From the NCBI GenBank assembly GCA_937896895.1, contig CALBNV010000061.1:1-63651 (forward strand): a stretch of 63,651 bases of DNA, given 5' to 3'. The notes under the pieces were generated by a model, which made no database searches, was not told the DNA's origin, and saw nothing but the letters and a program-made list of their open reading frames with translations. Of this stretch, positions 9,912 to 18,334 are shown one piece after another. The stretch comes from an uncultured Bacteroidales bacterium (lineage in GTDB: Bacteria > Bacteroidota > Bacteroidia > Bacteroidales > F082). The stretch's first letter is position 1. Every line of letters starts with the position of its first letter. The translations under genes and the position numbers were made by a program.

Positions 9912-9919
9912 TAATTTTG
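9912..9919 (+). promoter_or_regulatory. Bacteroidota -7 element for the small membrane protein gene
   Basis: TAATTTTG matches TAnnTTTG, 23 bases before the ATG at 9943. Confidence 0.55.
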
Positions 9920-9942
9920 CAATCCTTTATAATTTTAAAATC

Positions 9943-10362
9943 ATGGTTTGGAAATTCTTTTCAGTGATGCTGTTCGCGACGGTCAAGACGCTGTTCGCCC
10001 CGTCGTTGGGGTTCGCCGAGGGGATGCCGTTTCTCACGACATTCACGGCGACGGCCATCGGAGGCGTGCTGGGCTTCATGGTGTTCTATTTTTTCTCAAG
10101 CCAGATAATGAATTATCTTAACAAAAAGAGAAAAGAGGGCAATCGCGCAAAGCAACTGAAAAAAGCAAGGAAAATCGTCATGATGAAAAGAAAATACCCG
10201 ATGTGGCTTTTCATCTTCATCCTGCCTTTCCTGTCGATACCAGTGATGGCGGTGGTTGTCAGGAAGTTCTATGGCCGCGACAAGAAAATCACAATGCTTT
10301 CATGTCTCGCGACGATTCTTTTCGCGCTCCTCGGCTGCGTCACATATCCTGCGCTGAAATGA
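9943..10362 (+). CDS. Small inner-membrane protein of unknown function
   Basis: I do not recognise a characterised family. The 139 residues show an N-terminal hydrophobic region and a helix GGVLGFMVFYFFSS, then a strongly basic cytoplasmic stretch (NKKRKEGNRAKQLKKARK), then two hydrophobic segments (MWLFIFILPFLSIPVMAVVV and MLSCLATILFALLGCV). About three to four membrane passes are likely. A promoter element lies just upstream, and codon use is like that of the neighbours, so it is probably expressed. It converges on capD with a 13-bp gap and has no functional partner in the neighbourhood. Confidence 0.7.
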   Translation: MVWKFFSVMLFATVKTLFAPSLGFAEGMPFLTTFTATAIGGVLGFMVFYFFSSQIMNYLNKKRKEGNRAKQLKKARKIVMMKRKYPMWLFIFILPFLSIPVMAVVVRKFYGRDKKITMLSCLATILFALLGCVTYPALK

Positions 10363-10375
10363 CAAATATCAGGCG

Positions 10376-12325
10376 TTAAATACTAAATACCCCCCCCCGT
10401 TCACTGTCAAGTACTTGATACACAGAGTTGTTTGACTTAAATTCAGGGACGATCTTCTTCATCTGTCCGACAATCATGAAGTCGTCGCACGACGGCAATA
10501 TTTCATGCAGTACCTTGATTTCGGCGTTGACTTCGTCTTCGGTGTATTCGCGCACCTTTGCACGCATGATTTTCGGATGTTCTGTCGGGATGGTGTTCTC
10601 CCTGGTCGCCAGGAGTTCCTCGTACAGTTTCTCGCCGGGGCGCAGTCCTGTTATCTCGATTTGCACGTTCGGGACGTGCGACAGCTTTATCATCTTGCTT
10701 GCGAGGTCGTAGATTTTCACAGGCTTGCCCATGTCGAAGACGAAGATGTCGTCGTCTTCACCGATGGCGCCGGCTTCAAGCACGAGGCTGCACGCCTCCG
10801 GGATTGTCATGAAGTAGCGTATGATGTCGCGGCTCGTGACGGTGAGCGGGCCTCCGTGGGCAAGCTGTTTCTTGAACAGCGGGATGACCGAGCCGTTGGA
10901 ACCCAACACGTTGCCGAAACGTGTCGTGACGAACTTCGTCGCGCTGTTGCGGCTCTGTGTGTATATCTCGGCGATGCGTTTCGTGGCACCCATGACGTTG
11001 GTGGGGTTGACGGCCTTGTCGGTCGAGATCATCACGAACTTCTCCGCGTCGTATTTTATGGCGAGGTCGGCTATGTTCTTGGTGCCGAAGACGTTGACGA
11101 AGACGGCTTCATAAGGGAAACTCTCCATCAGCGGGACGTGCTTGTACGCCGCCGCATGATAGATGACCTGCGGACGGTACTTCACGAACACCTCCTCCAT
11201 CTTCACCGCGTCCTTGACGTTGCCTATGACATATTCTTTCGGCACAGGGATGTGTTTGTACGGCTCCTCGTTGTTCAACTCGAACTGAAGGTCGTACATC
11301 GGCGACTCGGCCTGGTCGAGCATGACGAGCTGCTTCGGATTGTGATGCAGCACCTGACGGCATATCTCGCTCCCGATGGAACCGGCGGCGCCTGTCACAA
11401 GGACGACCTTGCCCTCAAGTTCCCTCTTGACATTCTCGTTGCCGAGCTTGATGGGCTCCCTCTCAAGCAAGTCCTCAATCTTGATGTCCTCGATCTTCAC
11501 GTTTTCAGTGTCGCCATTTTCAATCCACGAAATGGTGTGCGGCACCGACTTCACATTCAGCCCGGTGTCGAGAAGCCTGTCGAGCAGCTCCTGCTTTTTC
11601 TCGATGCCGAGGCTCGGCACCGCCAGAATCACAGTGTCGATGTTCTTCAACCTGATGAATTTCTTGTTGAAGACTGCATCCGGCCTGCGCACCATGATGC
11701 CGTTGATGGATTTCCCGATCTTCGAATCCGAGTCATCGACAAAAGAAATCACGTTGTATTGGTTCATGTTGTCCTGGCTTATGGCATTCAGCGTGATGAT
11801 GCCGGCATCACCGGCGCCATATATCACTGCGTTGATGACCTGCGGACGCGGACGTAGATATTCATTGTATATCCTTCGCACAATAAGACGCGACAACATC
11901 ATGAAAAACAACGACATCGTGCAAACCAACAGCACATTTGCATACGACAGGAAATATGCACTCAGACATGACAAGGCACTAACGTGTATCACTATAATCT
12001 TCGAGACACACAAAGTCAGAAACACAAATATCGTCACGCCGACAATCTTCTCAATGTCCTGAAAACCAGTATATCTCACCATCCCTTTGTATGAGCCGGT
12101 TATGACAAACGCCAAAATGAAATATATCATCAGGGATATGGAACCGTAAAGATACGCGCTGATTTGCCTGGATTCCATTTCGGGAAAGAACCTCAACACC
12201 AGCACGAAAAGCACCGCCAGAAAAACCAAGATTATGTCAAAAAGCAACACGAAACATCTTGGCATCGAACTTGAATTTGACTTTCCAAATATGAATTTTG
12301 CAATTCTAACAATTAATTTTTTCAT
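10376..12325 (-). CDS. Membrane-bound CapD/WbpM-type nucleotide-sugar 4,6-dehydratase
   Basis: This is a 649-residue inner-membrane enzyme of the family that converts UDP-GlcNAc to UDP-4-keto-6-deoxy sugars for surface glycans. Four hydrophobic segments fill the first ~140 residues. They are followed by a first nucleotide-binding fold (YGAGDAGIITL, about 164) and the catalytic short-chain dehydrogenase domain with VTGAAGSIGSE (about 306), STDKAVNPTNVMGATKR with Met in place of the classical Tyr (about 441), and TRFGNVLGSNGSV. It is the last gene of the nagB-capD operon, 18 bp after manC. Nine Cs in a row (10390-10398) lie in the last codons, so slippage would change only the C-terminal tail. 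Confidence 0.9.
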   Translation of the reverse strand: MKKLIVRIAKFIFGKSNSSSMPRCFVLLFDIILVFLAVLFVLVLRFFPEMESRQISAYLYGSISLMIYFILAFVITGSYKGMVRYTGFQDIEKIVGVTIFVFLTLCVSKIIVIHVSALSCLSAYFLSYANVLLVCTMSLFFMMLSRLIVRRIYNEYLRPRPQVINAVIYGAGDAGIITLNAISQDNMNQYNVISFVDDSDSKIGKSINGIMVRRPDAVFNKKFIRLKNIDTVILAVPSLGIEKKQELLDRLLDTGLNVKSVPHTISWIENGDTENVKIEDIKIEDLLEREPIKLGNENVKRELEGKVVLVTGAAGSIGSEICRQVLHHNPKQLVMLDQAESPMYDLQFELNNEEPYKHIPVPKEYVIGNVKDAVKMEEVFVKYRPQVIYHAAAYKHVPLMESFPYEAVFVNVFGTKNIADLAIKYDAEKFVMISTDKAVNPTNVMGATKRIAEIYTQSRNSATKFVTTRFGNVLGSNGSVIPLFKKQLAHGGPLTVTSRDIIRYFMTIPEACSLVLEAGAIGEDDDIFVFDMGKPVKIYDLASKMIKLSHVPNVQIEITGLRPGEKLYEELLATRENTIPTEHPKIMRAKVREYTEDEVNAEIKVLHEILPSCDDFMIVGQMKKIVPEFKSNNSVYQVLDSERGGVFSI

Positions 12326-12343
12326 GATATTATTTTTTATTGT

Positions 12344-13399
12344 TTATTTCTGCCATTCCTTTATTTGCTGTTCATCCTGCATCTTACAGATAAGGAGACA
12401 GTCGTTGTCGTCCACAACAATGTAATTATCAAGACCTTGTACTATGACTTTCTTTTTTCCGAATGAACGCACGATGCAGTTTGCGCTCCCGACCATCCTG
12501 ATGTTCTCACCGATGACGGCGTTGTTGTTTCCGTCAGGTTCGATGTGTGTATAAAGGCTGCCCCATGTGCCGATGTCGCTCCATCCGAAACTCGCCGGAA
12601 ACACATACACATCGCTCGAATTCTCCATCACGGCGTAGTCGATGGAGACGTTCTGGCATGTCGGGAACAGCTCGTCGATGACATTCTGTTCTTCACCTTT
12701 ATAGAAATGCGGCTCTATCTTGTCGAAGACTTTTGCCAGATTAGGGACGAGTTCCTTTATGGTGTTCACGACCATCTTGGCGTTCCAGACGAAGATGCCG
12801 GCGTTCCAATAGTATCCGCCTTCGGCGAGGTACGCCTTGGCTGTCTCGAGATTCGGCTTCTCCCTGAACGCCTCAACCTTCATAATCTTTCCATTGCAGT
12901 GTGCCGGTTTGCCGCTGTCGGCTTTGATGTAACCGTAGCCCGTCTCCGGCCTCGTCGGCATCATCCCGAGCGTCACGATGACATCTTTGTCTTTCGTGAA
13001 CTCCAATGATTTCTGTATGACTTCCTTGAAATGCTGCGTGTCGAGGACGATATGGTCGGCCGGCGAGAACACGAGGTTCGCGTCCGGGTGTTTTGCGTAA
13101 ATCTTACGGCTCACATATTCGATGCAAGGCGCGGTGTTCCTCATGCAAGGCTCCATGAGTATCTGCTGTTCAGGCACTTCCGGCAGCTGCTGCATCACCA
13201 TGTCTTTGTATTTCTTCGATGTCACGATCCACACGTGGTCAGGCTCGATGACGCCGCTGAAACGCTCGACGGTGAGCTGTATCATGGTCTTCCCGACTCC
13301 CATCACGTCGATGAACTGTTTCGGTCTCTCCGGCGTTGACATCGGCCAGAACCTCGAGCCGACACCGCCGGCCATTATTATAAGGTGATTGTTGTTCAT
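12344..13399 (-). CDS. manC: Mannose-1-phosphate guanylyltransferase
   Basis: The enzyme makes GDP-mannose from mannose 1-phosphate and GTP. The 351 residues comprise only the nucleotidyltransferase domain: the pyrophosphorylase loop AGGVGSRFWPMSTPERPKQF at the N terminus, FSPADHIV with the metal-binding Asp, the EKP motif in AFREKPNL, and GWSDIGTWGSLY. The fused C-terminal isomerase domain of type II PMI-GMP enzymes is absent. The product can feed mannosylation, and GDP-fucose synthesis de novo if gmd and fcl exist elsewhere. It follows galE by 38 bp. Confidence 0.94.
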   Translation of the reverse strand: MNNNHLIIMAGGVGSRFWPMSTPERPKQFIDVMGVGKTMIQLTVERFSGVIEPDHVWIVTSKKYKDMVMQQLPEVPEQQILMEPCMRNTAPCIEYVSRKIYAKHPDANLVFSPADHIVLDTQHFKEVIQKSLEFTKDKDVIVTLGMMPTRPETGYGYIKADSGKPAHCNGKIMKVEAFREKPNLETAKAYLAEGGYYWNAGIFVWNAKMVVNTIKELVPNLAKVFDKIEPHFYKGEEQNVIDELFPTCQNVSIDYAVMENSSDVYVFPASFGWSDIGTWGSLYTHIEPDGNNNAVIGENIRMVGSANCIVRSFGKKKVIVQGLDNYIVVDDNDCLLICKMQDEQQIKEWQK

Positions 13400-13437
13400 T
13401 GTTATTTGAAGATTTAAAGATTAAAGACTCATGAAAA

Positions 13438-14487
13438 CTATTTTTCAACCTTGAATTTTGTTTTTCCGGCTCTATAAGCTTTCTCCCATTCCCAGGCTGA
13501 TTTTGTCATCTCATCGATGGAACGCTCGGCTTTCCATCCCAACTCGTTGTTTGTGAATGTCGGGTCAGCCCAGATCTTCACGATGTCGCCGGCTCTGCGG
13601 CCCACGATCTCGTAGTTGAGCGGCTTGCCTGACGCCTTCTCAAACGAATGGATGGCTTCCAGGACAGAATAGCCTTTGCCTGTCCCGACGTTGAAGACCT
13701 CAAATGGTTTCTTCATCTTTCCGTCGGCCATGCGTTCGACGGCGGCGACGTGTGCCTTGGCGAGGTCCATCACGTGGATGTAGTCGCGTATCGGTGTCCC
13801 GTCGGGCGTGTCGTAGTCGTCGCCGAACACTTTCAGGCATTGTCTGATGCCGAAGCCGGTCTGCGTGATGTATGGCATGAGGTTGTTCGGCACTCCGAAA
13901 GGAAGCTCGCCGAGCTGTGCGCTCTCGTGCGCCCCGACGGGGTTGAAGTATCTCAACGCGATGACGTTCAACGTCTTGTAAGCGTTGACGCTGTCTTCAA
14001 GAATCTCTTCTGCAATCTGTTTGGTGTTGCCGTAAGGGCATTCGGCCTTTTTTATCGGTGCCTTTTCAGAAATCGGGAGGTTGCCGGCGTCAGGCTCGCC
14101 ATAGACGGTGCACGACGACGAGAAGACGATGTTCGGGACGCTGTATCTCCGCATCGCCTCAAGGATGTTCATCAGCGAGACGAGGTTGTTGCGGTAATAT
14201 CTGAGCGGCTGCTCCACCGACTCGCCGACGGCTTTGTGCGCCGCGAAATGTATCACGCCCTTGATGTCGGCGTGGCGGCTGAAGAAGTCATCGACTTTCT
14301 TGTTGTCGGTGAGGTCGAACTGCTCAAACTCCGGACGTCTGCCCGTCACCGTCTCTATCGCGTCGATGGCTTCGGCCCTTGAGTTGAAGAGGGCATCGAC
14401 GATGACGACCTCGTGACCTTTCTGTATCAGCTCGACGGTGGTGTGCGAGCCGATGTATCCTGTTCCTCCTGTTACTAAAATCTTCAT
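13438..14487 (-). CDS. galE: UDP-glucose 4-epimerase
   Basis: A 349-residue short-chain dehydrogenase/reductase that interconverts UDP-glucose and UDP-galactose (possibly also the N-acetyl forms). Motifs: NAD loop VTGGTGYIGSHT, IHFAAHKAVGESV, the SSSCTVYG active-site Ser region, YGNTK with catalytic Tyr and Lys, and RYFNPVGAHES. Its ATG overlaps the TAA of the upstream acyltransferase gene (TAATG), so translation is coupled within the nagB-capD operon. Confidence 0.95.
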   Translation of the reverse strand: MKILVTGGTGYIGSHTTVELIQKGHEVVIVDALFNSRAEAIDAIETVTGRRPEFEQFDLTDNKKVDDFFSRHADIKGVIHFAAHKAVGESVEQPLRYYRNNLVSLMNILEAMRRYSVPNIVFSSSCTVYGEPDAGNLPISEKAPIKKAECPYGNTKQIAEEILEDSVNAYKTLNVIALRYFNPVGAHESAQLGELPFGVPNNLMPYITQTGFGIRQCLKVFGDDYDTPDGTPIRDYIHVMDLAKAHVAAVERMADGKMKKPFEVFNVGTGKGYSVLEAIHSFEKASGKPLNYEIVGRRAGDIVKIWADPTFTNNELGWKAERSIDEMTKSAWEWEKAYRAGKTKFKVEK

Positions 14488-15047
14488 TATCTCTTGATTT
14501 CTAAAATGTTATCATTCAGTTGATATTGGCGTCCGCATTCGCATTTAAGCGTCTCGCCGAGTCTTCTGCCGCATTCGCACACCCAGCCGATCTGTCGCGC
14601 GGGCACGCCTGCCATGAGTGCGAAGTCTTTCACGTCTTTCGTCACGACGGCGCCGGCGGCGATGAGTGCGCTTCTCCCGACGGTGTGGCCGCACACGACG
14701 GTGCTGTTGGCGCCGAGAGACGCACCTTCTTTAATCAATGTCTTCGCATATACTCCGTGAACCGGGAAATGAGCACGCGGCGTGGCGACGTTGGTGAACA
14801 CGCAGCTCGGGCCGCAGAACACGTTGTCCTCGATCTCAACGCCTTCATAGACGGAGACGTTGTTCTGAATCCTCACGCCGTCGCCTATTTTGACGTTGCT
14901 GCCGATGTTCACGTTCTGCCCGAGCGAACAGTTTTTCCCGAGCCGTGCGCCTTTCTGGACATGGCAGAAATGCCATATCTTCGTGCCTTCCCCGATCTCG
15001 ACGTCGTCGTCAACGTACGACGACTCATGTACGAAGTAATCCGCCAT
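14487..15047 (-). CDS. WbpD-like nucleotide-sugar N-acetyltransferase (left-handed beta-helix)
   Basis: A 186-residue hexapeptide-repeat acyltransferase. Start chosen at the ATG 15045-15047 (MADYFVHESSYVDD), which overlaps the nagB stop as TAATG; upstream extensions are arginine-rich and not protein-like. Hexapeptide repeats run from about residue 12 to 150 (IGEGTKIWHF, LGQNVNIGSNVKIGDGVRI, LGANSTVVCGHTVG), with the WHF and GVPARQIG signatures of the WbpD / dTDP-3-amino-sugar acetyltransferase group. The C terminus carries two C-x-C-G pairs (VCECG and KCECG), a likely zinc ribbon. It probably N-acetylates an amino-sugar nucleotide for a surface glycan. Its amino-sugar substrate is not made by any gene in this operon. 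Confidence 0.88.
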   Translation of the reverse strand: MADYFVHESSYVDDDVEIGEGTKIWHFCHVQKGARLGKNCSLGQNVNIGSNVKIGDGVRIQNNVSVYEGVEIEDNVFCGPSCVFTNVATPRAHFPVHGVYAKTLIKEGASLGANSTVVCGHTVGRSALIAAGAVVTKDVKDFALMAGVPARQIGWVCECGRRLGETLKCECGRQYQLNDNILEIKR

Positions 15048-15838
15048 TATAAGTTGTTTTTCTCGATGTCTTTGAAATAGTTGACCGTCCCGACCTTCAG
15101 CTCGTCGGTGGCTGCGTCGTCGCAGACGATGATGCCTTTCCTGTGCATCTGCAACGCGCTGACGGTGCAGAGGTGGCACACGCCGCCTTCTACGGCGGCG
15201 GCGATGGCACGCGCCTTGTTGTGGCCGCTCGCCAAGATCATCACCTCCTTGGCGTCCATCACCGTGCCCACGCCGACCGTCAGAGCCGTCTTCGGCACCT
15301 TGTTGATGTCATTGTCGAAGAAACGCGAGTTCGCGATGATGGTGTCGGTGGTCAGCGACTTCACGCGCGTGCGCGATGTCAGCGACGAGCCCGGCTCGTT
15401 GAACGCGATATGACCGTCAGGGCCGATGCCGCCCATGAAGAGATGAATGCCTCTGAAGCTCTTGATGCATTCCTCGTAACGCTCACATTCTTCCTCGAGG
15501 TCCTTCGCGTTCCCGTTGAGGATGTGAACGTTGTCCCTGTTGATGTCGATGTGGCTGAAGAAATTGTTCCACATGAACGAATGGTAGCTTTCAGGGTGCT
15601 CCTCCGGGAGGTTGACGTATTCGTCCATGTTGAATGTCACGACATTCTTGAACGAGACTCTGCCTTCCCCGTACGCTTTGATAAGATGTTTATATGTGCC
15701 GAGCGGCGTTGAGCCTGTCGGCAGCCCGAGGACGAAAGGATTCCCCGGCATCGGGTTGAACTCATTGATTCTGCGGACGATATGCTCTGCCGCCCACTCT
15801 GACATCTTGTCGTAATTTGGTTCGATTATTACTCTCAT
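15047..15838 (-). CDS. nagB: Glucosamine-6-phosphate deaminase
   Basis: NagB converts glucosamine 6-phosphate to fructose 6-phosphate and ammonia, linking amino-sugar catabolism to glycolysis and to precursors of surface glycans. The 263 residues have the typical length and motifs: LGLPTGSTPLGTYKHL, TFNMDEYV with the catalytic Asp, GGIGPDGHIAFNEPGSSL with the catalytic His, and GVGTVMDAKEVMIL. It is first in a five-gene operon, coupled by TAATG to the acyltransferase gene. No clear TAnnTTTG element was found upstream, where the gap holds tandem repeats. Confidence 0.96.
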   Translation of the reverse strand: MRVIIEPNYDKMSEWAAEHIVRRINEFNPMPGNPFVLGLPTGSTPLGTYKHLIKAYGEGRVSFKNVVTFNMDEYVNLPEEHPESYHSFMWNNFFSHIDINRDNVHILNGNAKDLEEECERYEECIKSFRGIHLFMGGIGPDGHIAFNEPGSSLTSRTRVKSLTTDTIIANSRFFDNDINKVPKTALTVGVGTVMDAKEVMILASGHNKARAIAAAVEGGVCHLCTVSALQMHRKGIIVCDDAATDELKVGTVNYFKDIEKNNL

Positions 15839-15861
15839 GACTTTAATTTTTTATTTTTGAG

Positions 15862-16016
15862 AAATGATGAACCGTTTTTCACAAACCATCCTCATCTCTC
15901 TTAACTTTACTCTCTTAACTCTTAACTGTTTTCAAAAAATGATGAACCGTTTTTCACAAACCGTCCTCATCTCTCTTAACTTTACTCTCTTAACTTTACT
16001 CTCTTAACTCTTAACT
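15862..16016. repeat. Two tandem ~75-bp repeats with TTAACTCTTAAC tails
   Basis: AATGATGAACCGTTTTTCAC begins copy 1 at about 15863 and recurs 75 bp later at about 15938. The copies are almost identical through CATCTCTCTTAACTTTACTC. The second has an extra internal TTAACTTTACTCTC unit. The last unit overlaps the end of the DUF4954 gene and supplies its stop codon. Confidence 0.85.
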
Positions 16017-18215
16017 AATTCTCTTTCTCGCTTCCGCGATGTTCGCCATCGCCTCGGCGGTTTCTTTTCTTATTTGTCTGACAAAACTGTTGTCTTCAAG
16101 TCTTCCGTTGACGGCATCTCTTTCCTCAAGGTTTCTGAATGTCGAGTTGCGTATCTCGTTTTCGTAGTCTTTTTCTCTTGAGACATAGACCTGTTCGCAG
16201 ACGAAATCGAGCAGTTTCTCGCCTTTGTCGAGTGCGTCGTTGAATATTTCCTTGGTGAGTGTGTCGCATCTGTAGATGAACCTCAGCGCCTGGTAGCTGT
16301 GCAGCAGTTTCTGCACCTGATAGTCGGCCCATATCTCGTTGTAGCGGTTGTGGATGTCGTCCCAGCTGTCGAGCGTGCCGTTGCAGATGTCATCGATCAG
16401 GCGTTCGAGTTCGTCGCCTGTCACTAACTGTCCGCCGAGGTTGACCCATTCGCGCTGGCGAAGGTTTGTCAGATGTTGGCACATGTCGTCAAACGACTCA
16501 TCAGGGTTGTTTTTGAGATAAACGCACAGGTTTCTCACGGCATAGTACATAATCATCTGGCCGTAGGAGTGATATGCCTCGAATGGTTTCAGGATCAGCA
16601 CTTTACGGTGGCTCTTCTCAATGTTTTCACCGAGAACCTCAAGTTTCTTGACGGTGTCTTTCTCTTCGTAAAGAAGACGACGTCCCATCTCCCTGAGTTT
16701 TTTATATTCGACATCCAGCGGCTCGCCCTTTGAGCGGAGGTAAGCCTTTGCCGTCCACACCTCGAGGAGCTTCCTTCCGGCTATGACCTCCTCCATGGTG
16801 TCGGGCGCAAATGTCTCAAACTCAATGTTTTGAATCTTGCGCTGGCGTTTGTCGCGTTTCTGGTATTTCGAGGTGTTCCGCGCGATGGCGTACATGTTGT
16901 ACATCCACCAGTAGGCGGGCATTATCTCGAGTTGGTCTTTCGACGTGTTGTTGTTCACCAGGCAGAAAGGCAGCTTGATGTCCATCTCGTTCGGGTAGTC
17001 GGCTTTGGCCAGCATGGTGAACGAAGCGAACTTCGACGAATGTTTGACGCTGGTGCAGAGGCCCGGCCAGAAGCCGCGTTTCGCCAATATCTCGCCATCG
17101 GTGGCGCGGCTGTTGTGGTTCGACCCGAGGGTCGCGCCGGCCGCCATGTTGCTCTGTCCCATCACACATGCCGCGATGAGGAACGAGTTGTTGTGATGCT
17201 GTTCGTGCGCCGGGAATATCAGGTTGTTCAGCACCTCGCAGCACGAGATGGTGGAGTTGTCGCCCAACACCGAATAGATGACGCGCGCGCCGTATTTCAG
17301 GTTGCAGTTGTCGCCGATGACGAACCTCGTCCCGACCACGGAGTAGAAGATCCTGCATCCGTAGCCGACGATGCCGTTGACCAAAATCACGCCTTCGCCT
17401 ATCTGCGTCGGCTCTTCATCCGATGAGTTGATGGTGATGTTTTTCAGCTTGTTGGCACCTTTTATGTAACACGACGGTCCTATTTTGGTGTCTTTCAGAA
17501 TCCACGAGTTCTTGATGACGCAGCCTTCGCCGATGGTGCCGTAGTAGCCGCGGTGGCTGTCCATCATCTTGTTTGTGATGTCGAACAGGCGTTTCTGAAG
17601 CTGCTGGTTGTCGGTGTATTTGGCCCAGAGATAGGCGTCGGCGGTTATCATTCCGTCGAAAGGGAGGATTTTGCGTCCGCCGCCCTCGTTCATAACCTCG
17701 AGCCACACGCGCACGTCCTCCGACTCGCCCTCTTTGACGATGCCGTTGCCGAATTTCGAGTGGTCGGTGCATGACAGCTCGTGGATGTTGAACAGGATGC
17801 AATTGTCGCCGATGATATAGTTCGCCATGTAATGAACGTCATGAATCGCGACGTAATCGCCGATGTCGCACGACACTATGCTGCTGTCGGTGATGCCGCA
17901 CGGCATACGCAGGTCGTGGTACTGAAGCGCCACATTTTCGATGGCACCGATTCTGACAAGCCCGAAGAAACGGTTGTTTTTCACCAGGTTTGTGTCGAAC
18001 TTGTCGGTCACAAGGATGTCGTCCCATTTAGTCGCCTGGTTGTCGTTTTTCACGAGACGCTCAACCTCGTCGGAACGCAGATGACGCCAGCCGCCGGCCG
18101 GCTCTCTCACCTGTCTGTTCCTGAAAAAATATTCATCGCCCCCCTCGACGAGATATTTCTCATCAATGAAGTTCTTGTATATCTTTTCGTATGGAATTAT
18201 TGTTACTTTATCCAT
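16011..18215 (-). CDS. DUF4954 family protein with left-handed beta-helix domain
   Basis: A 734-residue protein matching the Bacteroidota DUF4954 family. The N-terminal two thirds contain hexapeptide-type repeats, as in nucleotidyl- and acyltransferases (IGEGVILVNGIVGYGCRI, IGDNCNLKYGARVIYSVLG) and the conserved stretch HEQHHNNSFLIAACVMGQ. The C-terminal third is helical and charged. No biochemical function is established. It lies downstream of rfbACB, so a role in sugar-nucleotide or cell-envelope metabolism is a reasonable guess. The final codons and the stop come from the TTAACTCTTAAC repeat that follows. A 119-bp gap separates it from rfbB, so it may have its own promoter. Confidence 0.85.
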   Translation of the reverse strand: MDKVTIIPYEKIYKNFIDEKYLVEGGDEYFFRNRQVREPAGGWRHLRSDEVERLVKNDNQATKWDDILVTDKFDTNLVKNNRFFGLVRIGAIENVALQYHDLRMPCGITDSSIVSCDIGDYVAIHDVHYMANYIIGDNCILFNIHELSCTDHSKFGNGIVKEGESEDVRVWLEVMNEGGGRKILPFDGMITADAYLWAKYTDNQQLQKRLFDITNKMMDSHRGYYGTIGEGCVIKNSWILKDTKIGPSCYIKGANKLKNITINSSDEEPTQIGEGVILVNGIVGYGCRIFYSVVGTRFVIGDNCNLKYGARVIYSVLGDNSTISCCEVLNNLIFPAHEQHHNNSFLIAACVMGQSNMAAGATLGSNHNSRATDGEILAKRGFWPGLCTSVKHSSKFASFTMLAKADYPNEMDIKLPFCLVNNNTSKDQLEIMPAYWWMYNMYAIARNTSKYQKRDKRQRKIQNIEFETFAPDTMEEVIAGRKLLEVWTAKAYLRSKGEPLDVEYKKLREMGRRLLYEEKDTVKKLEVLGENIEKSHRKVLILKPFEAYHSYGQMIMYYAVRNLCVYLKNNPDESFDDMCQHLTNLRQREWVNLGGQLVTGDELERLIDDICNGTLDSWDDIHNRYNEIWADYQVQKLLHSYQALRFIYRCDTLTKEIFNDALDKGEKLLDFVCEQVYVSREKDYENEIRNSTFRNLEERDAVNGRLEDNSFVRQIRKETAEAMANIAEARKRIS

Positions 18216-18334
18216 GTCTTTAAGTTTGATTTTTTAACTTTTAACTTTAAAATTTCACAAAAATTCCACGCAATCACGGAAAAGGCGTGACTACCAATGC
18301 GTATCTGCACTTTGATTTGAAAATATGTAATGCC

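Noticed and set aside
10505..11857. A 450-codon open frame on the plus strand antisense to capD
   Set aside because: Its composition (very rich in Val, His, Asp, Leu and Arg) is that of a shadow of a codon-biased gene, and the opposite strand encodes a clear CapD-type protein over the whole stretch.
13648..14382. A 244-codon open frame antisense to galE
   Set aside because: Mirror of a strong gene; no conserved motif.
15862..16016. Possible CRISPR array
   Set aside because: Only two long copies with nearly no unique spacer between them and no cas genes; it is a simple tandem duplication.
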